Assembly: GCA_963771435.1 (NCBI GenBank)
Contig: CAVYTF010000028.1
Span: forward strand, 1 to 64,000
Length of the DNA: 64,000 bases
DNA from: CAVYTF01 sp963771435
GTDB taxonomy: Bacteria > Bacteroidota > Bacteroidia > Chitinophagales > Chitinophagaceae
Direction: 5' to 3'
Positions 1-8,796 of this stretch are shown here, one piece after another. Within the stretch, counting starts at the first letter, position 1, and each line of letters begins with the position of its first letter. A program made the position numbers and the translations under genes. The notes under the pieces are model-generated. The model was not told the origin of the DNA and did not search any database. It worked only from the letters and a program-made list of their open reading frames with translations.

Positions 1-1
1 T

Positions 2-166
2 ATATCCCCATGGCAATACGGTTTAAACCAGGGACCTATCATTATAATGACAGAAAATTACAGAACGGGGCTTATATGGGGTGTAATGAAAAAGAGCCGG
101 TATATCATTAATGGCCTGCAACGTGCTGGCTTTAGTGGCGGATGGCTGGATGAGGTTAGATCTTAA
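2..166 (+). CDS. Glycoamylase-like (PF10091/GH144-type) protein, C-terminal end only
   Basis: This is the last 54 codons of a gene that enters from the left edge, read in frame 2 and ending at TAA 164-166. The residues around 8-30 of the fragment read YGLNQGPIIIMTENYRTGLIW. That resembles the conserved C-terminal signature (DQGP..xMIENYRTGLxW) which I associate with glycoamylase-like proteins of Bacteroidota, the group that includes endo-beta-1,2-glucanases of GH144. The other frame at this position is also open to base 111 but gives no recognisable protein. Family assignment rests on this short tail, so the substrate is an inference. It is notable that a cyclic beta-1,2-glucan synthase-like gene lies 31 kb downstream. 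Confidence 0.65.
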   Translation: MSPWQYGLNQGPIIIMTENYRTGLIWGVMKKSRYIINGLQRAGFSGGWLDEVRS

Positions 167-456
167 GGAACCAATGTTATTAAAATAATACAAATAGTTC
201 TGTCAATTACCCAAAGCCAGTCCATATTTGATGCAGCTTCGCCGCAATTGCTGTATCAGCAATGCTGCTGCTTGTAATGCTTAAAATTCTGCTGATGTAA
301 TACATAACTGGTGGGTGCCTGCTCTGTACGGGAAGATCGGCATAATACCAGGAATGGATAATTATTTATCCATAATCATTACAAAACAGTTCTTCAACTG
401 TAATATTTTTGGGCAATTTTATATCTTCACCAACTTTTAAATAATAGGCTTGAAAT
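167..456. other. Gene-free spacer upstream of the acyl-CoA ligase
   Basis: I see no convincing coding frame here. The only structure noted is a short perfect dyad, ATTGCTG-TAT-CAGCAAT at 247-263, which has no T-tract after it and so is not an obvious terminator. The promoter of the downstream ligase gene should lie here, but no clear -33/-7 pair stands out. Confidence 0.4.
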
Positions 457-2244
457 ATGAATAATCCTGAAAGGCTTTTTGATGCTGTGCAATTCCAGTT
501 GGATAAATTTCCCAAGGCTGATATGTTTGCGGCGAAGGAAAATGGTGAGTGGCGAAAGTACAGCACGGCGGAAGTGCAGGTGACTGTGAATAAACTTACG
601 GCAGGGCTTATGCAGCTTGGTGTAGGGGGTAATGACTTTACGGTTGAGGGGGCGGACAAAATCGCTATCATCAGCAACAACAGGCCGGAGTGGCTTTTTG
701 TTGACCTGGCCGTGCAGCAAACGGGCGCTATCCTTGTGCCGCTTTACCCTACTACTAATCCGTTAGAGATTGAATTTATCCTGAACGATGCGCAGGTGAA
801 ATATATGTTTGTGAGCAGCGAGGACCTGTATGAAAAGATAAAGGCCATCAGCGTGAGGGTGCCTTCCTTAAAGAATATTTTCTCGTTTGATACTATAAAA
901 GATGCGCCGCACTGGAGTACGCTGATGCACGCGGCTACTGAGGAGTCGCTGGCAAAAGTGGAGGAGGTGAAAGCGGGCATTGACAAGCATCATGTGGCGA
1001 CCATCATTTACACGAGCGGCACTACGGGTACGCCAAAGGGGGTGATGCTGACGCATGATAATATTGTAAGCAACGGGCTTTTATCAAAGGAGAGTTTCCC
1101 CTTTGAAGATGCGCCGCAGCAGAAGGTGTTGAGCTTTTTGCCCCTGAACCATATTTTTGAAAAGTGCGTTTCGTATATTTATTTGTTCAGTGGTATTGGT
1201 ATTTATTATGCTGAAAGCCTTGATACCATTGGCGATAACCTGAGAGAGGTGAAGCCGGATGGGTTTACTACCGTGCCGCGGTTGCTGGAAAAAGTGTTTG
1301 AAAGAATAATGACCACGGGCAGCCAGTTGACCGGCATTAAGAAGAAATTGTTTTTCTGGTCTGTGTCGCTGGGCGAAAAATATGACAACCTGGTTAGCGG
1401 CGGGGCATGGTATAATATGCAGCTTGCGATCGCCAACAAACTTGTTTTTAGTAAGTGGAGGGAGGGACTTGGCGGCAATGTAAAGTTTATTGTTACCGGC
1501 AGTGCGGCCTGCCAGGAAAAGCTGTTGCGTATTTTTAACGGTGCACAAATTCCGGTGTATGAGGGTTATGGGTTATCGGAAACAAGCCCGGTAATTTCTG
1601 TGAACCGGAAAGAAAAGGGGGGAATGAAATTCGGTACAGTGGGCCCTTTAATTACAGGCATGGAAGCGAAACTTGAAGAAGACGGGGAGATCTGTGTGCG
1701 CGGAACATCAATAATGAAGGGCTATTATAAACACCCGGACCACACTGCAGAAACCATCATTGACGGATGGCTGCACACGGGCGATATTGGTGTGTGGGTG
1801 GATAATAAATATTTAAAGATAATAGACAGGAAAAAAGAACTGTTCAAGACAAGCGGTGGTAAATATGTGGCGCCGCAGCCTATAGAAAATAAGCTAAAAG
1901 AAAATAGGTTTATAGAGCAGGTAATGATAGTGGGCGCGGGAAGGAAGTTTGTTGGGGCGTTGATAGTCCCGTCCTTTACATCGTTGAAAGTATGGATGAA
2001 GGAACAGAATATTGCGTTCACTACAAATGAAGCTGCTGTGAAAGAACCAAAAGTGGTGGCAATGGTACAATCAGTTATAGATGGTATAAACCCAAACTTT
2101 AACCACGTGGAGCAGGTGAAGAAGTTTGAACTACTGCCGCAGGAATGGAGCATTGACACAGGGGAAATGACCCCGAAAATGAGCCTGAAAAGGAAAGTTG
2201 TGATGGAAAAATATAAGGGGGTGATAGAAAGGATCTATGCATAA
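457..2244 (+). CDS. Long-chain acyl-CoA synthetase (AMP-forming ligase)
   Basis: A 595-residue ANL-superfamily enzyme that would activate a fatty acid with ATP and load it on CoA at the membrane face. The P-loop YTSGTTGTPKG is at about 185-195, the acyl-binding/A5 motif GYGLSETSPV near 373, the A7 motif GWLHTGDIG near 438-446, and the A8-A10 region with IDRKKELFKTSGGKY follows. Length and a C-terminal lid with MSLKRK near the end fit the eukaryotic/bacteroidal long-chain FACS branch (FadD15-like) rather than short-chain ligases. It ends at TAA 2242-2244, immediately abutting the stop of the convergent dioxygenase gene. No Shine-Dalgarno sequence precedes the ATG, which is usual in Bacteroidota. 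Confidence 0.9.
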   Translation: MNNPERLFDAVQFQLDKFPKADMFAAKENGEWRKYSTAEVQVTVNKLTAGLMQLGVGGNDFTVEGADKIAIISNNRPEWLFVDLAVQQTGAILVPLYPTTNPLEIEFILNDAQVKYMFVSSEDLYEKIKAISVRVPSLKNIFSFDTIKDAPHWSTLMHAATEESLAKVEEVKAGIDKHHVATIIYTSGTTGTPKGVMLTHDNIVSNGLLSKESFPFEDAPQQKVLSFLPLNHIFEKCVSYIYLFSGIGIYYAESLDTIGDNLREVKPDGFTTVPRLLEKVFERIMTTGSQLTGIKKKLFFWSVSLGEKYDNLVSGGAWYNMQLAIANKLVFSKWREGLGGNVKFIVTGSAACQEKLLRIFNGAQIPVYEGYGLSETSPVISVNRKEKGGMKFGTVGPLITGMEAKLEEDGEICVRGTSIMKGYYKHPDHTAETIIDGWLHTGDIGVWVDNKYLKIIDRKKELFKTSGGKYVAPQPIENKLKENRFIEQVMIVGAGRKFVGALIVPSFTSLKVWMKEQNIAFTTNEAAVKEPKVVAMVQSVIDGINPNFNHVEQVKKFELLPQEWSIDTGEMTPKMSLKRKVVMEKYKGVIERIYA

Positions 2245-3330
2245 TTAACTGCCAAAGACCAAATATTTTATGAGGCCTTCGGGAAGGGCGGGGAGCATTT
2301 TTCTTTGTATTAAATAAGTTGAAAGGCCGGAGAGGTCGCGGTAGATGTAATGTTTGTTTAGAGCGCCTTCCAGATAGCCTGCGCCACTCGTGTTGCCCGT
2401 GCCGACACGCATACCGATCATACGGCGTACCATTATAAGGTGTTTGTGGCGCCAGTTGCTGAGGTGATGGTCTATTTCAATGAGTGCATCCAATATTTGA
2501 TAAGCTGCCTGGAAGAAGGGGAAGTCCCTGTAAAGCATGATGAATAAAGCGGAACGTAATGCAGTGGCGGAAAAATTGCTGCGTAGTAATTGTAATTGCT
2601 CTTCGGTGAAAGAAGAGTTGTTCTGTTCAAAGAAGACATAGTCAAAATCGTTTGCTTTGGTATTTTCTCTTTCGGTGAGGCTTTGCTGGTAGAGGAACCT
2701 GTAATCGTTCCAGAAGGGTTGCTCAAGGACAGTTTCTTCTGCAACGGGGTTGTAATTATTCCAAAAGGCTGCATCAAAGAATGGCATGCGTTCCAGCCAC
2801 TTATTGACAAGATGTAACAGATTCTCTGAGGTTTCTGCTTCGTTTATTTGGCCATAATCCTGTTGAGAAAAACCGCCTTCGTTGGTGCGCTTGTAATAAT
2901 CCCGTTGGTGCCTGTTGTCCATTTCTAAGCCAAGCTTTGCTTCGATCAACCGAAACTGTTTGCTTTGAAAACCCGAGGATGGCGTGAGGAGATTCCTGAA
3001 CTCGAGGAAGTCCAGGGGGGTCATCGTGTCAAGGATGTTTACCTGCTGGTTGAGCAAGCCAAGGATACTTATTACACGGTGCAGGCGGTGGCGAACGAGG
3101 TTTAGTTCTTCGGAATTGTCGTTTATCTTATCCTTGCTGAAGATTTTAATGGCATAATCCAGTTCAAAGAGTATTTGCTTGAACCATAGTTCATAGGACT
3201 GGTGAATGATGATAAAGAGCATTTCATCATGTGCGGGCGTATTGCCGCTTTCAAAGCTGAGGGGATGCTGGCTATCGAGTATTTTATCCAGCTCAAGGTA
3301 GCTGCTGTAATAAGGGGTTTGTTGGTTCAT
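2245..3330 (-). CDS. kynA: Tryptophan 2,3-dioxygenase
   Basis: A 361-residue heme dioxygenase that opens the indole ring of tryptophan to N-formylkynurenine, the first step of the kynurenine route. The N-terminal block HDEMLFIIIHQSYELWFKQI (residues about 34-53) is the family signature. It includes the substrate-side histidine and the WF pair. The C-terminal block RHKHLIMVRRMIGMRVGTGNTSGAGYL-type region (about 293-320) supplies the proximal heme histidine and the GTGNTSG substrate loop. The insert and length match the Bacteroidota version of the family. No other kynurenine-pathway gene is in the window. The stop codon touches that of the convergent acyl-CoA ligase with no spacer. Confidence 0.95.
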   Translation of the reverse strand: MNQQTPYYSSYLELDKILDSQHPLSFESGNTPAHDEMLFIIIHQSYELWFKQILFELDYAIKIFSKDKINDNSEELNLVRHRLHRVISILGLLNQQVNILDTMTPLDFLEFRNLLTPSSGFQSKQFRLIEAKLGLEMDNRHQRDYYKRTNEGGFSQQDYGQINEAETSENLLHLVNKWLERMPFFDAAFWNNYNPVAEETVLEQPFWNDYRFLYQQSLTERENTKANDFDYVFFEQNNSSFTEEQLQLLRSNFSATALRSALFIMLYRDFPFFQAAYQILDALIEIDHHLSNWRHKHLIMVRRMIGMRVGTGNTSGAGYLEGALNKHYIYRDLSGLSTYLIQRKMLPALPEGLIKYLVFGS

Positions 3331-3365
3331 GGCAAACGGGAGTTTAGAACTGCAAAGAAACAGGT

Positions 3366-3980
3366 TTAAAGTTTTAAATCCAGCAATGTTTGAGGGGCTT
3401 GAAGATGAATGGTGGGCATGCCAACCTTTTGAGCACCTTCTATGTTTGCTAATGTATCGTCAATGAATAAAGTTTCTGCGGGAGCGAGGTTTTGTTCTTC
3501 TAAAATTTTAAGGTAAGACTCTGTATCGGGCTTTCTTAAATGCAGGAAGTGGGAGTAATATGCTTTGATAAATAAGCTATTAAAGGAGGCGCCTTCAAAT
3601 TCGTTGCTGAATTTTTGCATTAAAAAATCGTAGTGAATTTCGTTGGTGTTGGAAAAAAGATAGACGCGGTATTTGTTGCTTATTTCTTTTAGCCATTGAA
3701 TGCGTTCTTTTGGGAAGTGGCCGAGCATAGCGCGCCAGGCGTTTGTCATTTCTTCATCTGAAGCCTGGAAACCACCCTGGAGGCGTAGTTCGGTAAAGAA
3801 CTCTGTTGGCGTGATATTCCCTGTTTCAAGCAACTGGAATAGCCCTGAAGCATGCTGCTGGGAATATAAACCATGAAAATCATGAGCGCCAAGCTTTACG
3901 AATGCTTCTTCGGTTTTGGTATAATCGAGGGTGAGGAGAACGCCGCCGAGGTCGAAAATGATGTTTTTTATTTGCTGCAT
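3366..3980 (-). CDS. HAD-superfamily hydrolase, subfamily IA
   Basis: A 204-residue phosphatase-like protein of the HAD fold. Motif I is FDLGGVLLTLD at about 9-19 (nucleophile Asp, with GG where many HADs have a second Asp), motif II is the SNTN near 110, the lysine motif is RKPD near 149, and motif IV is FIDDTLANIEGA near 172-183. This arrangement is like YihX-type sugar-phosphate phosphatases, but the true substrate cannot be told from sequence. It stands 35 bases upstream (in its own direction, downstream) of the dioxygenase start region and may be cotranscribed with it on the minus strand. Confidence 0.85.
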   Translation of the reverse strand: MQQIKNIIFDLGGVLLTLDYTKTEEAFVKLGAHDFHGLYSQQHASGLFQLLETGNITPTEFFTELRLQGGFQASDEEMTNAWRAMLGHFPKERIQWLKEISNKYRVYLFSNTNEIHYDFLMQKFSNEFEGASFNSLFIKAYYSHFLHLRKPDTESYLKILEEQNLAPAETLFIDDTLANIEGAQKVGMPTIHLQAPQTLLDLKL

Positions 3981-4065
3981 AGGGCAAAAATAGGACGGAG
4001 TAAATGATATTTGAAAATGAGCAGAATTTTAATATTTTTGCGCCCTCTTTGAACCGAAAGGTTCG

Positions 4066-4139
4066 GGGCCTATAGCTCAGCTGGTTAGAGCACCTGACTC
4101 ATAATCAGGGGGTCCTTGGTTCAAACCCGAGTGGGCCCA
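4066..4139 (+). tRNA. tRNA with CAU anticodon (elongator Met or Ile2)
   Basis: A full cloverleaf folds here. The acceptor stem is GGGCCTA with TGGGCCC (one G.U pair) and the discriminator is A at 4139. The D arm is GCTC/GAGC, the anticodon stem CCTGA/TCAGG encloses loop CTCATAA, and the T arm is CTTGG/CCGAG around TTCAAAC. CCA is not encoded. The CAU anticodon with this loop occurs both in elongator tRNA-Met and in tRNA-Ile2 (which needs lysidine modification), and I cannot separate the two by eye. A strong terminator follows 12 bases downstream. Confidence 0.93.
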
Positions 4140-4150
4140 CGTTGTTTTTG

Positions 4151-4188
4151 AATGGTTTATGTGAGAAGCATAAACCATTTTTGTTTTT
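4151..4188 (+). terminator. Rho-independent terminator of the tRNA gene
   Basis: A perfect 11-bp stem (AATGGTTTATG at 4151-4161 with CATAAACCATT at 4169-4179) and a 7-base loop are followed by a T-rich run to about 4188. It lies directly downstream of the tRNA and would end its transcript. Confidence 0.85.
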
Positions 4189-4282
4189 GAGGCATTATGA
4201 ATTGTATTGTTTGTTATTTTTATAGCTTTCATTTTTAAAATGCTTACCGCTAAGCAGAGGTGGGTAAGGCCTAACGGAAAAC

Positions 4283-4306
4283 GCAGGGTCACTATGTAGA
4301 CCCTGC
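4283..4306. other. Perfect 8-bp hairpin in the spacer after the tRNA
   Basis: GCAGGGTC at 4283-4290 pairs with GACCCTGC at 4299-4306 across an 8-base loop. No U-tract follows, so it is not a classical terminator. Nothing else is recognisable between the tRNA terminator and the gene at 4391. Confidence 0.4.
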
Positions 4307-4390
4307 TGGGACAAGAAAATTATTTGGACGGAGGATTTGGTCCTCGATAAGTAGTTTTGTGATAGCAATTATTTTGTTAAATGAAATTCT

Positions 4391-4900
4391 ATGCTTGGCA
4401 ATATTTATATCTTTAAAACTACCTTAAAGCAACAAATAATATTATTGGCACACTTACTTTTTATTTGGGTAGCATTAATTTTAGGAATTGTATATATTTT
4501 AAAATCGAGATTAGACAATATAGCCGCCTTTTATACATTTTTATTTGTATTTTTAACAGATACTCTACCTACTATAATAGTCCATACACAATACTGGTTA
4601 AAAAATCGTAACGTTATATTGATTTTAAATACTGGAATGAAAGAATTAGTTTGTAAAACGCCTATTAAACAATTTAAATACTCCTTTAGCGATATAATTT
4701 CTATGGATTACTACCGAAATTTGGGAAAAGGGTCAGGATGGAATTCTTTTAGTATGTATCGTTATTATAGAATTGTTTTTAAAGATAAAACAGAAGTAGT
4801 CATAACTTGTCTAATGATTAACGATATTGAAAATACTCTGGAAATGTTATTACGAATAAAAGCAGAACGCCATTCTAAATTGCTTTGTTTGATAACCTAA
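4391..4900 (+). CDS. Small membrane protein of unknown function
   Basis: A 169-residue protein not recognised by family. It begins with two hydrophobic segments (about residues 14-36 and 44-64), followed by a soluble C-terminal half rich in beta-type sequence. That half has an aromatic YYRNLGKGSGWNSFSMYRYY patch and a KDKTEVVITC strand. The layout of two membrane helices followed by a compact beta domain resembles YdbS/PH-like membrane proteins, but that is only a topological impression. The gene is AT-rich and sits alone between the tRNA and a degraded gene. Confidence 0.6.
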   Translation: MLGNIYIFKTTLKQQIILLAHLLFIWVALILGIVYILKSRLDNIAAFYTFLFVFLTDTLPTIIVHTQYWLKNRNVILILNTGMKELVCKTPIKQFKYSFSDIISMDYYRNLGKGSGWNSFSMYRYYRIVFKDKTEVVITCLMINDIENTLEMLLRIKAERHSKLLCLIT

Positions 4901-4999
4901 GTAATCTGAAGTAGGGAAATAGGTCTCTCTCAGTAAGCCATCGTTAAAAAAGATACTATGTTTTGCATTCCATTTAAACAATGAGACCACCAATGGTAT

Positions 5000-5269
5000 T
5001 TATACGTTCAAAATATAGCTGGTACTTCTGCCACCTGCGGCCTCTTTGTTTAAAATTCCTTTTTGCAGCAAATCATTTATATCTCTTATTGCCGTATCAG
5101 AAGAGCATTTGGCAATCTTTGCCCATTTGGAGGAATTGAGTTTGATATCATATGCATCAGTATTCTTCTTTTGTGCGGCGAATAAGCGCTCTATTGGCCG
5201 CATAAATAAGTATTCGCCGCAAAATGTACGGTGATTAGGGACATTATTCGCCGCAATTTGTTTCTCGGA
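5000..5269 (-). pseudogene. Remnant of a Fic/DUF4172-family gene (C-terminal winged-helix end)
   Basis: The frame from an ATG at 5203 encodes 67 residues ending KCSSDTAIRDINDLLQKGIL...GGRSTSY. This is the winged-helix tail found at the C-terminus of Fic-family (DUF4172-containing) AMPylases of Bacteroidota. The frame stays open upstream to a TGA at 5270-5272 without any Fic core (HxFxxGNGR) being encoded. Only the DNA-binding-like tail is therefore left, and the AMP-transferase domain is missing. The upstream end carries inverted and direct copies of TATTCGCCGCA. A stand-alone small regulator is an alternative reading. Confidence 0.5.
5171..5258. repeat. Three copies of a TATTCGCCGCA motif, one inverted
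   Basis: The motif occurs inverted at 5171-5184 and direct at 5211-5224 and 5245-5258. The first two form an 11-bp inverted repeat with a 26-base loop, and the last two are direct repeats 34 bases apart. They overlap the 5' end of the Fic-type remnant and end 13 bases before the phosphoesterase gene. They could be an operator cluster or a recombination scar. Confidence 0.5.
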
Positions 5270-5271
5270 TC

Positions 5272-6522
5272 ATGGATCGCATTATATCTCTTATCTTCAT
5301 AAATATTCTTTTTCTTTATGCCTTAGACAAGCAATTTTCAATGAGAGATAAAAAAGACTTTTTAAATTTAGGGCATTCCCCAATTGAGAATCAACTTAAA
5401 TCTCTCAAAGGTGCTCCGGCGACTTATAACATGCATGGATTAGTAGAGGAAAATAAATTAGCATGGTTCGTTAGAATCTTTAGTCAATTTGGTGTCCATC
5501 ATTATCCTTATCAAACCTATAATAATACCGCTGTCAATAATGGCATTTTTAAAATGCATTCTAATGATAACGTTACCGTAGCTTTATTAAGTGACTGGGC
5601 ATCTAATACTCCAGAATCACATCAAGTTGCGAGACTTTGCGGAATCCAGGATTACAGTATTCATTTGGGCGATACTTATTATGTAGGTAATGAAAAGGAA
5701 ATTGCTGAAAATTTTAATTCGACTTATGGTGCGCCATGGCCTTACGGCAAATATGGAAGTTTTGCATTGTTGGGAAACCATGAAATGTATTCCAGCGGGA
5801 AAAGTTACTTTACTCAACTACTTCCCTATATGGGTATTTATAGGGGAGAAAATACCAATAATCAAGAAGCAAGCTTTTTTTGCCTGGAAAATGATCATTG
5901 GCGCATAATAGGATTGGATACCGGATATGATTCTATAAAGGGCTTTTTTAATAAAGACCCAAATTTCCAATTGCAGTTACAAGAAAAGCAGCTAGCATGG
6001 TTGCGTGATGTAGTAAGACCTAATCAAGACAATAGGGGTATCATTCTGCTCAGCCATCATCAACCCTTATCTGCCTTCGAGCCAGCGTATACAATTCCTG
6101 CCCAACAACTTAGTGAGTTCTTTGATGCTGATAAAACACTATTATGGTTTTGGGGACATGAACATAGGTTAGCAATTTATGGAGAGAACCAGTTGCCCTG
6201 TGGCAAAGTTTACGGAAGGTGTATTGGGAATGGAGGGATGCCAGTTGAATTAAACAGTTCGGCACGTGCGAGTTTCCCCGATAGTAAAAAAAACAAAAAC
6301 CTGATCTTTTATGACAATAGATTAAGAGAAACTATTGATGAGAACATTATGTTAGGACATAATGGATATGTTATAATAAGCTTTGCAGGGCAATCGGCAA
6401 CCATTAAATACTATGATGATAATGATAACACCAACACTAATGAAAAGAGAATCATAACAGAAGAAGTATGGCCTAATTCATCGGTATGTAATTTAGACAA
6501 TAAAATTCTTAACCCGCTTTAG
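5272..6522 (+). CDS. Calcineurin-like metallophosphoesterase
   Basis: A 416-residue protein with the binuclear-metal phosphoesterase motifs in order: SDW at 107-109 (family usually DxH, so the first motif is atypical), GDTYY at 133-137, GNHE at 168-171, SHHQP near 261-265 and GHEH at 295-298. The substrate is not predictable. The first 18 residues are hydrophobic, suggesting a signal or anchor segment; an alternative ATG at 5341 would remove it. The gene lies just outside the pigment cluster on the opposite strand to its first unit and shows no obvious link to it. Confidence 0.8.
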   Translation: MDRIISLIFINILFLYALDKQFSMRDKKDFLNLGHSPIENQLKSLKGAPATYNMHGLVEENKLAWFVRIFSQFGVHHYPYQTYNNTAVNNGIFKMHSNDNVTVALLSDWASNTPESHQVARLCGIQDYSIHLGDTYYVGNEKEIAENFNSTYGAPWPYGKYGSFALLGNHEMYSSGKSYFTQLLPYMGIYRGENTNNQEASFFCLENDHWRIIGLDTGYDSIKGFFNKDPNFQLQLQEKQLAWLRDVVRPNQDNRGIILLSHHQPLSAFEPAYTIPAQQLSEFFDADKTLLWFWGHEHRLAIYGENQLPCGKVYGRCIGNGGMPVELNSSARASFPDSKKNKNLIFYDNRLRETIDENIMLGHNGYVIISFAGQSATIKYYDDNDNTNTNEKRIITEEVWPNSSVCNLDNKILNPL

Positions 6523-6588
6523 AAATTTCATTTGTTTTTATATGCAGCAACTCAAAACCTGCAAGCTGCAGTTCCAATACATCCAAAT

Positions 6589-7260
6589 TTATTTATGAAA
6601 TTCATAATTAAAGCAATACGCGATCAAATTACAATGATGTGAAAATGAAACGGGGATACTTATTACTTCTTTTTTGCTTAATAAAATGGGATAGCCAATT
6701 GGATGTTTTTCTATTTGTATTAAATCATCGGGAAAAAAGTAATTCAATTTTTTTAATAAAAAACTTCTTACCTCTTTTGACTGATCTGAGGAAGAGGAAT
6801 CGTTAGTTGTTTTTACTCCCCAATAAATTTTTGAAAAGTCTTCGGTATTATTTACTACAGTTGATATGAATTCGTTGTGTACGACTGACCTGTAATAAAG
6901 AATAGCCCCCTCAAAAGCGACCCTACCTGTATAAAAATCTTCTTCCCCAACGTCTATATTTTCTAAATGATCATTTATAAATTTCATGCCTGCACTTGCC
7001 GGAAAATGAATAGACCGAACAGTAAATTTTGGTGGCGAAAATATAAGGTTGGCATTGTGCCTTTTGAGAAATTTATAAGCGGCTTCTTTGATGGACCACA
7101 ACAGCCAAATAAAATTGTCAAAACTTATTTTATTAAATGCCTGCTGATGATAAAATTCCTGTTCTGCCTTACAAAGAATTTTTGAATAAAATCTTTCTTT
7201 GTTTACGTGTTGTTTACTGACCGATCTTAAAGCTATAATATCATTGCCCGCGCTTATCAT
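6589..7260 (-). CDS. 4'-phosphopantetheinyl transferase (Sfp-superfamily)
   Basis: A 223-residue protein with the transferase signature W55-S-I-K58-E59-A-A-Y-K63. These residues bind Mg and CoA, and the enzyme moves phosphopantetheine from CoA to a carrier-protein serine. Its length matches the two-lobed Sfp type rather than AcpS, although the first lobe is weakly recognisable. It overlaps the 3' end of the ACP gene by 20 bases and ends this leftward operon, so the neighbouring ACP is the likely substrate. The window also holds an AcpS-type enzyme at 25.5-25.8 kb. Confidence 0.75.
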   Translation of the reverse strand: MISAGNDIIALRSVSKQHVNKERFYSKILCKAEQEFYHQQAFNKISFDNFIWLLWSIKEAAYKFLKRHNANLIFSPPKFTVRSIHFPASAGMKFINDHLENIDVGEEDFYTGRVAFEGAILYYRSVVHNEFISTVVNNTEDFSKIYWGVKTTNDSSSSDQSKEVRSFLLKKLNYFFPDDLIQIEKHPIGYPILLSKKEVISIPVSFSHHCNLIAYCFNYEFHK

Positions 7261-7516
7261 TGAGTTGGGCCATTTTTTCTGAGATTATATCAATACAACT
7301 TCCGATAGTCAACATTTTCTCTGCGGAGTCCATATCAATTTCGATATTATATTCTGATTCTGTGTCTATAACGATATCCACGAGGTTTGCAGAATTAATC
7401 TTAAGATCTTTTATTAATTCAGTTTGATCGTTTAAGTTATTGAGTGATCCTTTATTTTCGACATAAGGGGTTAGCACTCTTTTTAATTCATCTAAAATTG
7501 CTTGTCTATCAATCAT
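7241..7516 (-). CDS. Acyl carrier protein
   Basis: A 91-residue acidic helical carrier protein. The attachment serine is S42 in KINSANLVD, a variant of the usual DSL motif. It overlaps the upstream ketosynthase by 4 bases (ATGA) and the downstream phosphopantetheinyl transferase by 20 bases, implying tight coupling. It would hold the growing chain for the ketosynthase, dehydratase and enoyl reductase of the same operon. Confidence 0.85.
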   Translation of the reverse strand: MIDRQAILDELKRVLTPYVENKGSLNNLNDQTELIKDLKINSANLVDIVIDTESEYNIEIDMDSAEKMLTIGSCIDIISEKMAQLNDKRGQ

Positions 7517-8787
7517 TGATCAAATTTTGAAAATATTAAAATGCTATTCAGGTCACCAAAGCCAAAACTGGCTTTTGCCGCAATATTAATTTCTTTTTTT
7601 ATCATTTTTGTCGGTAACTTTTCTATGTCTACCCTTTCAGCGATTTCCGGGCTTAGGTCTTCAAGGTTGATATTCGGATGCACAAACCCATGTTTAATTT
7701 GCAAAACTAATGCAACAGATTCAATTGACCCTGAAGCACTAAGGCAATGGCCAATCATTGACTTTAAGGAATTTGTAAAAGGGAAATTGCTTCCTTTTTG
7801 ATTTAGCACCGTACTCCAATTTTCTATTTCTTGTTTATCAGCAATGGTGGCAGTTAAATGACCGCTTATGAGGTCTATTGATCGAGAATCAATGTTTGCG
7901 TTTGTTATGGCATCGGCAATACATCTTCTCACGCCTTCCGGATTTGGCGCTGTCATAGAACCTCCGTTCCTCTGACCACCTGAGTTTGTGGCTCCTCCTA
8001 TTATTTCAGCGTAAATATGGGCATTTCGTTGTAATGCAAAATCCAGATCTTCCAAAACCATCGCTCCTGCACCTGACCCGGGAACAAAACCTCCTGCAGA
8101 ACTACTCATGGGCCGTGAAGCTTTTTCAGGAGTGTCGTTAAATTTTCTTGCCAAAACCCGCATTGAGTCAAAAGCACCGAATATATAGGTGTCTGTATAT
8201 TCACTGCTGCCTACCACCATGCGTTTGGCCATACCATATTTTATATATTCATACCCCATTAAAATTGCCTGGGTGCCAGTGGCGCAAGCTGCAGAATTAG
8301 AAATTATTTTGTTACCCAGCCCTAAGCGTCCTGAAATATACGCACAGACCCCGCTATTCATTACCTGCTCTACTACCCGTGATCCTAATTTTTTTGCTTC
8401 CTTATTATCTACTCGCGAAATCACCTTTTTTATTAGGTTCGTGTCTGCAACACTTGTTCCAAAAACACAGCCTGTTTCCCACCTAGGCAGATCTGTATCC
8501 AGGTTGTTTCCCGCGTCAATCCATGCGTCTAAAGTTGCTTTAATGGCATAACCGGCGGTGATACTTTTTAAACCATGAAAAGTTACTTCTGAAAGATACT
8601 TTTTTAAATCTTCCCATTCAAAATTTGGTACGCCGGCTACCTGGCAACTATATTTTAGCAGTTCATATTCCGGGATAAATTTCACCCCTGAAATGCCATT
8701 TTGAATAGCATGTAAAAAAGTAGGAATACCGATGCCGTTTGGCGACACAACCCCCAGGCCTGTAACAACTACACGGTTATTCTTCAT
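7513..8787 (-). CDS. Beta-ketoacyl-ACP synthase (FabF-type)
   Basis: A 424-residue condensing enzyme with the full Cys-His-His triad: C168 in SNSAACATGTQ, H310 in SGHLTATIADKQE, and H347 in KSMIGHCLSASGS. It would perform decarboxylative Claisen condensation of an acyl group with malonyl-ACP. The gene overlaps the ACP gene by 4 bases and follows a dehydratase by 9 bases. The histidine context SGHLTAT is less typical than the NAHGTxT of FabF, which marks it as a secondary-metabolism ketosynthase of the aryl-polyene/flexirubin type. Confidence 0.88.
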   Translation of the reverse strand: MKNNRVVVTGLGVVSPNGIGIPTFLHAIQNGISGVKFIPEYELLKYSCQVAGVPNFEWEDLKKYLSEVTFHGLKSITAGYAIKATLDAWIDAGNNLDTDLPRWETGCVFGTSVADTNLIKKVISRVDNKEAKKLGSRVVEQVMNSGVCAYISGRLGLGNKIISNSAACATGTQAILMGYEYIKYGMAKRMVVGSSEYTDTYIFGAFDSMRVLARKFNDTPEKASRPMSSSAGGFVPGSGAGAMVLEDLDFALQRNAHIYAEIIGGATNSGGQRNGGSMTAPNPEGVRRCIADAITNANIDSRSIDLISGHLTATIADKQEIENWSTVLNQKGSNFPFTNSLKSMIGHCLSASGSIESVALVLQIKHGFVHPNINLEDLSPEIAERVDIEKLPTKMIKKEINIAAKASFGFGDLNSILIFSKFDQ

Positions 8788-8796
8788 GCTTATTAT

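Noticed and set aside
1..111. Open frame from the window edge in frame 1 ending at TAA 109-111
   Set aside because: Frame 2 gives the recognisable glycoamylase-like tail over the same bases, so frame 1 is a shadow.
4077..4292. 71-residue antisense frame over the tRNA
   Set aside because: It overlaps a complete cloverleaf and terminator on the other strand and is a known type of spurious frame.
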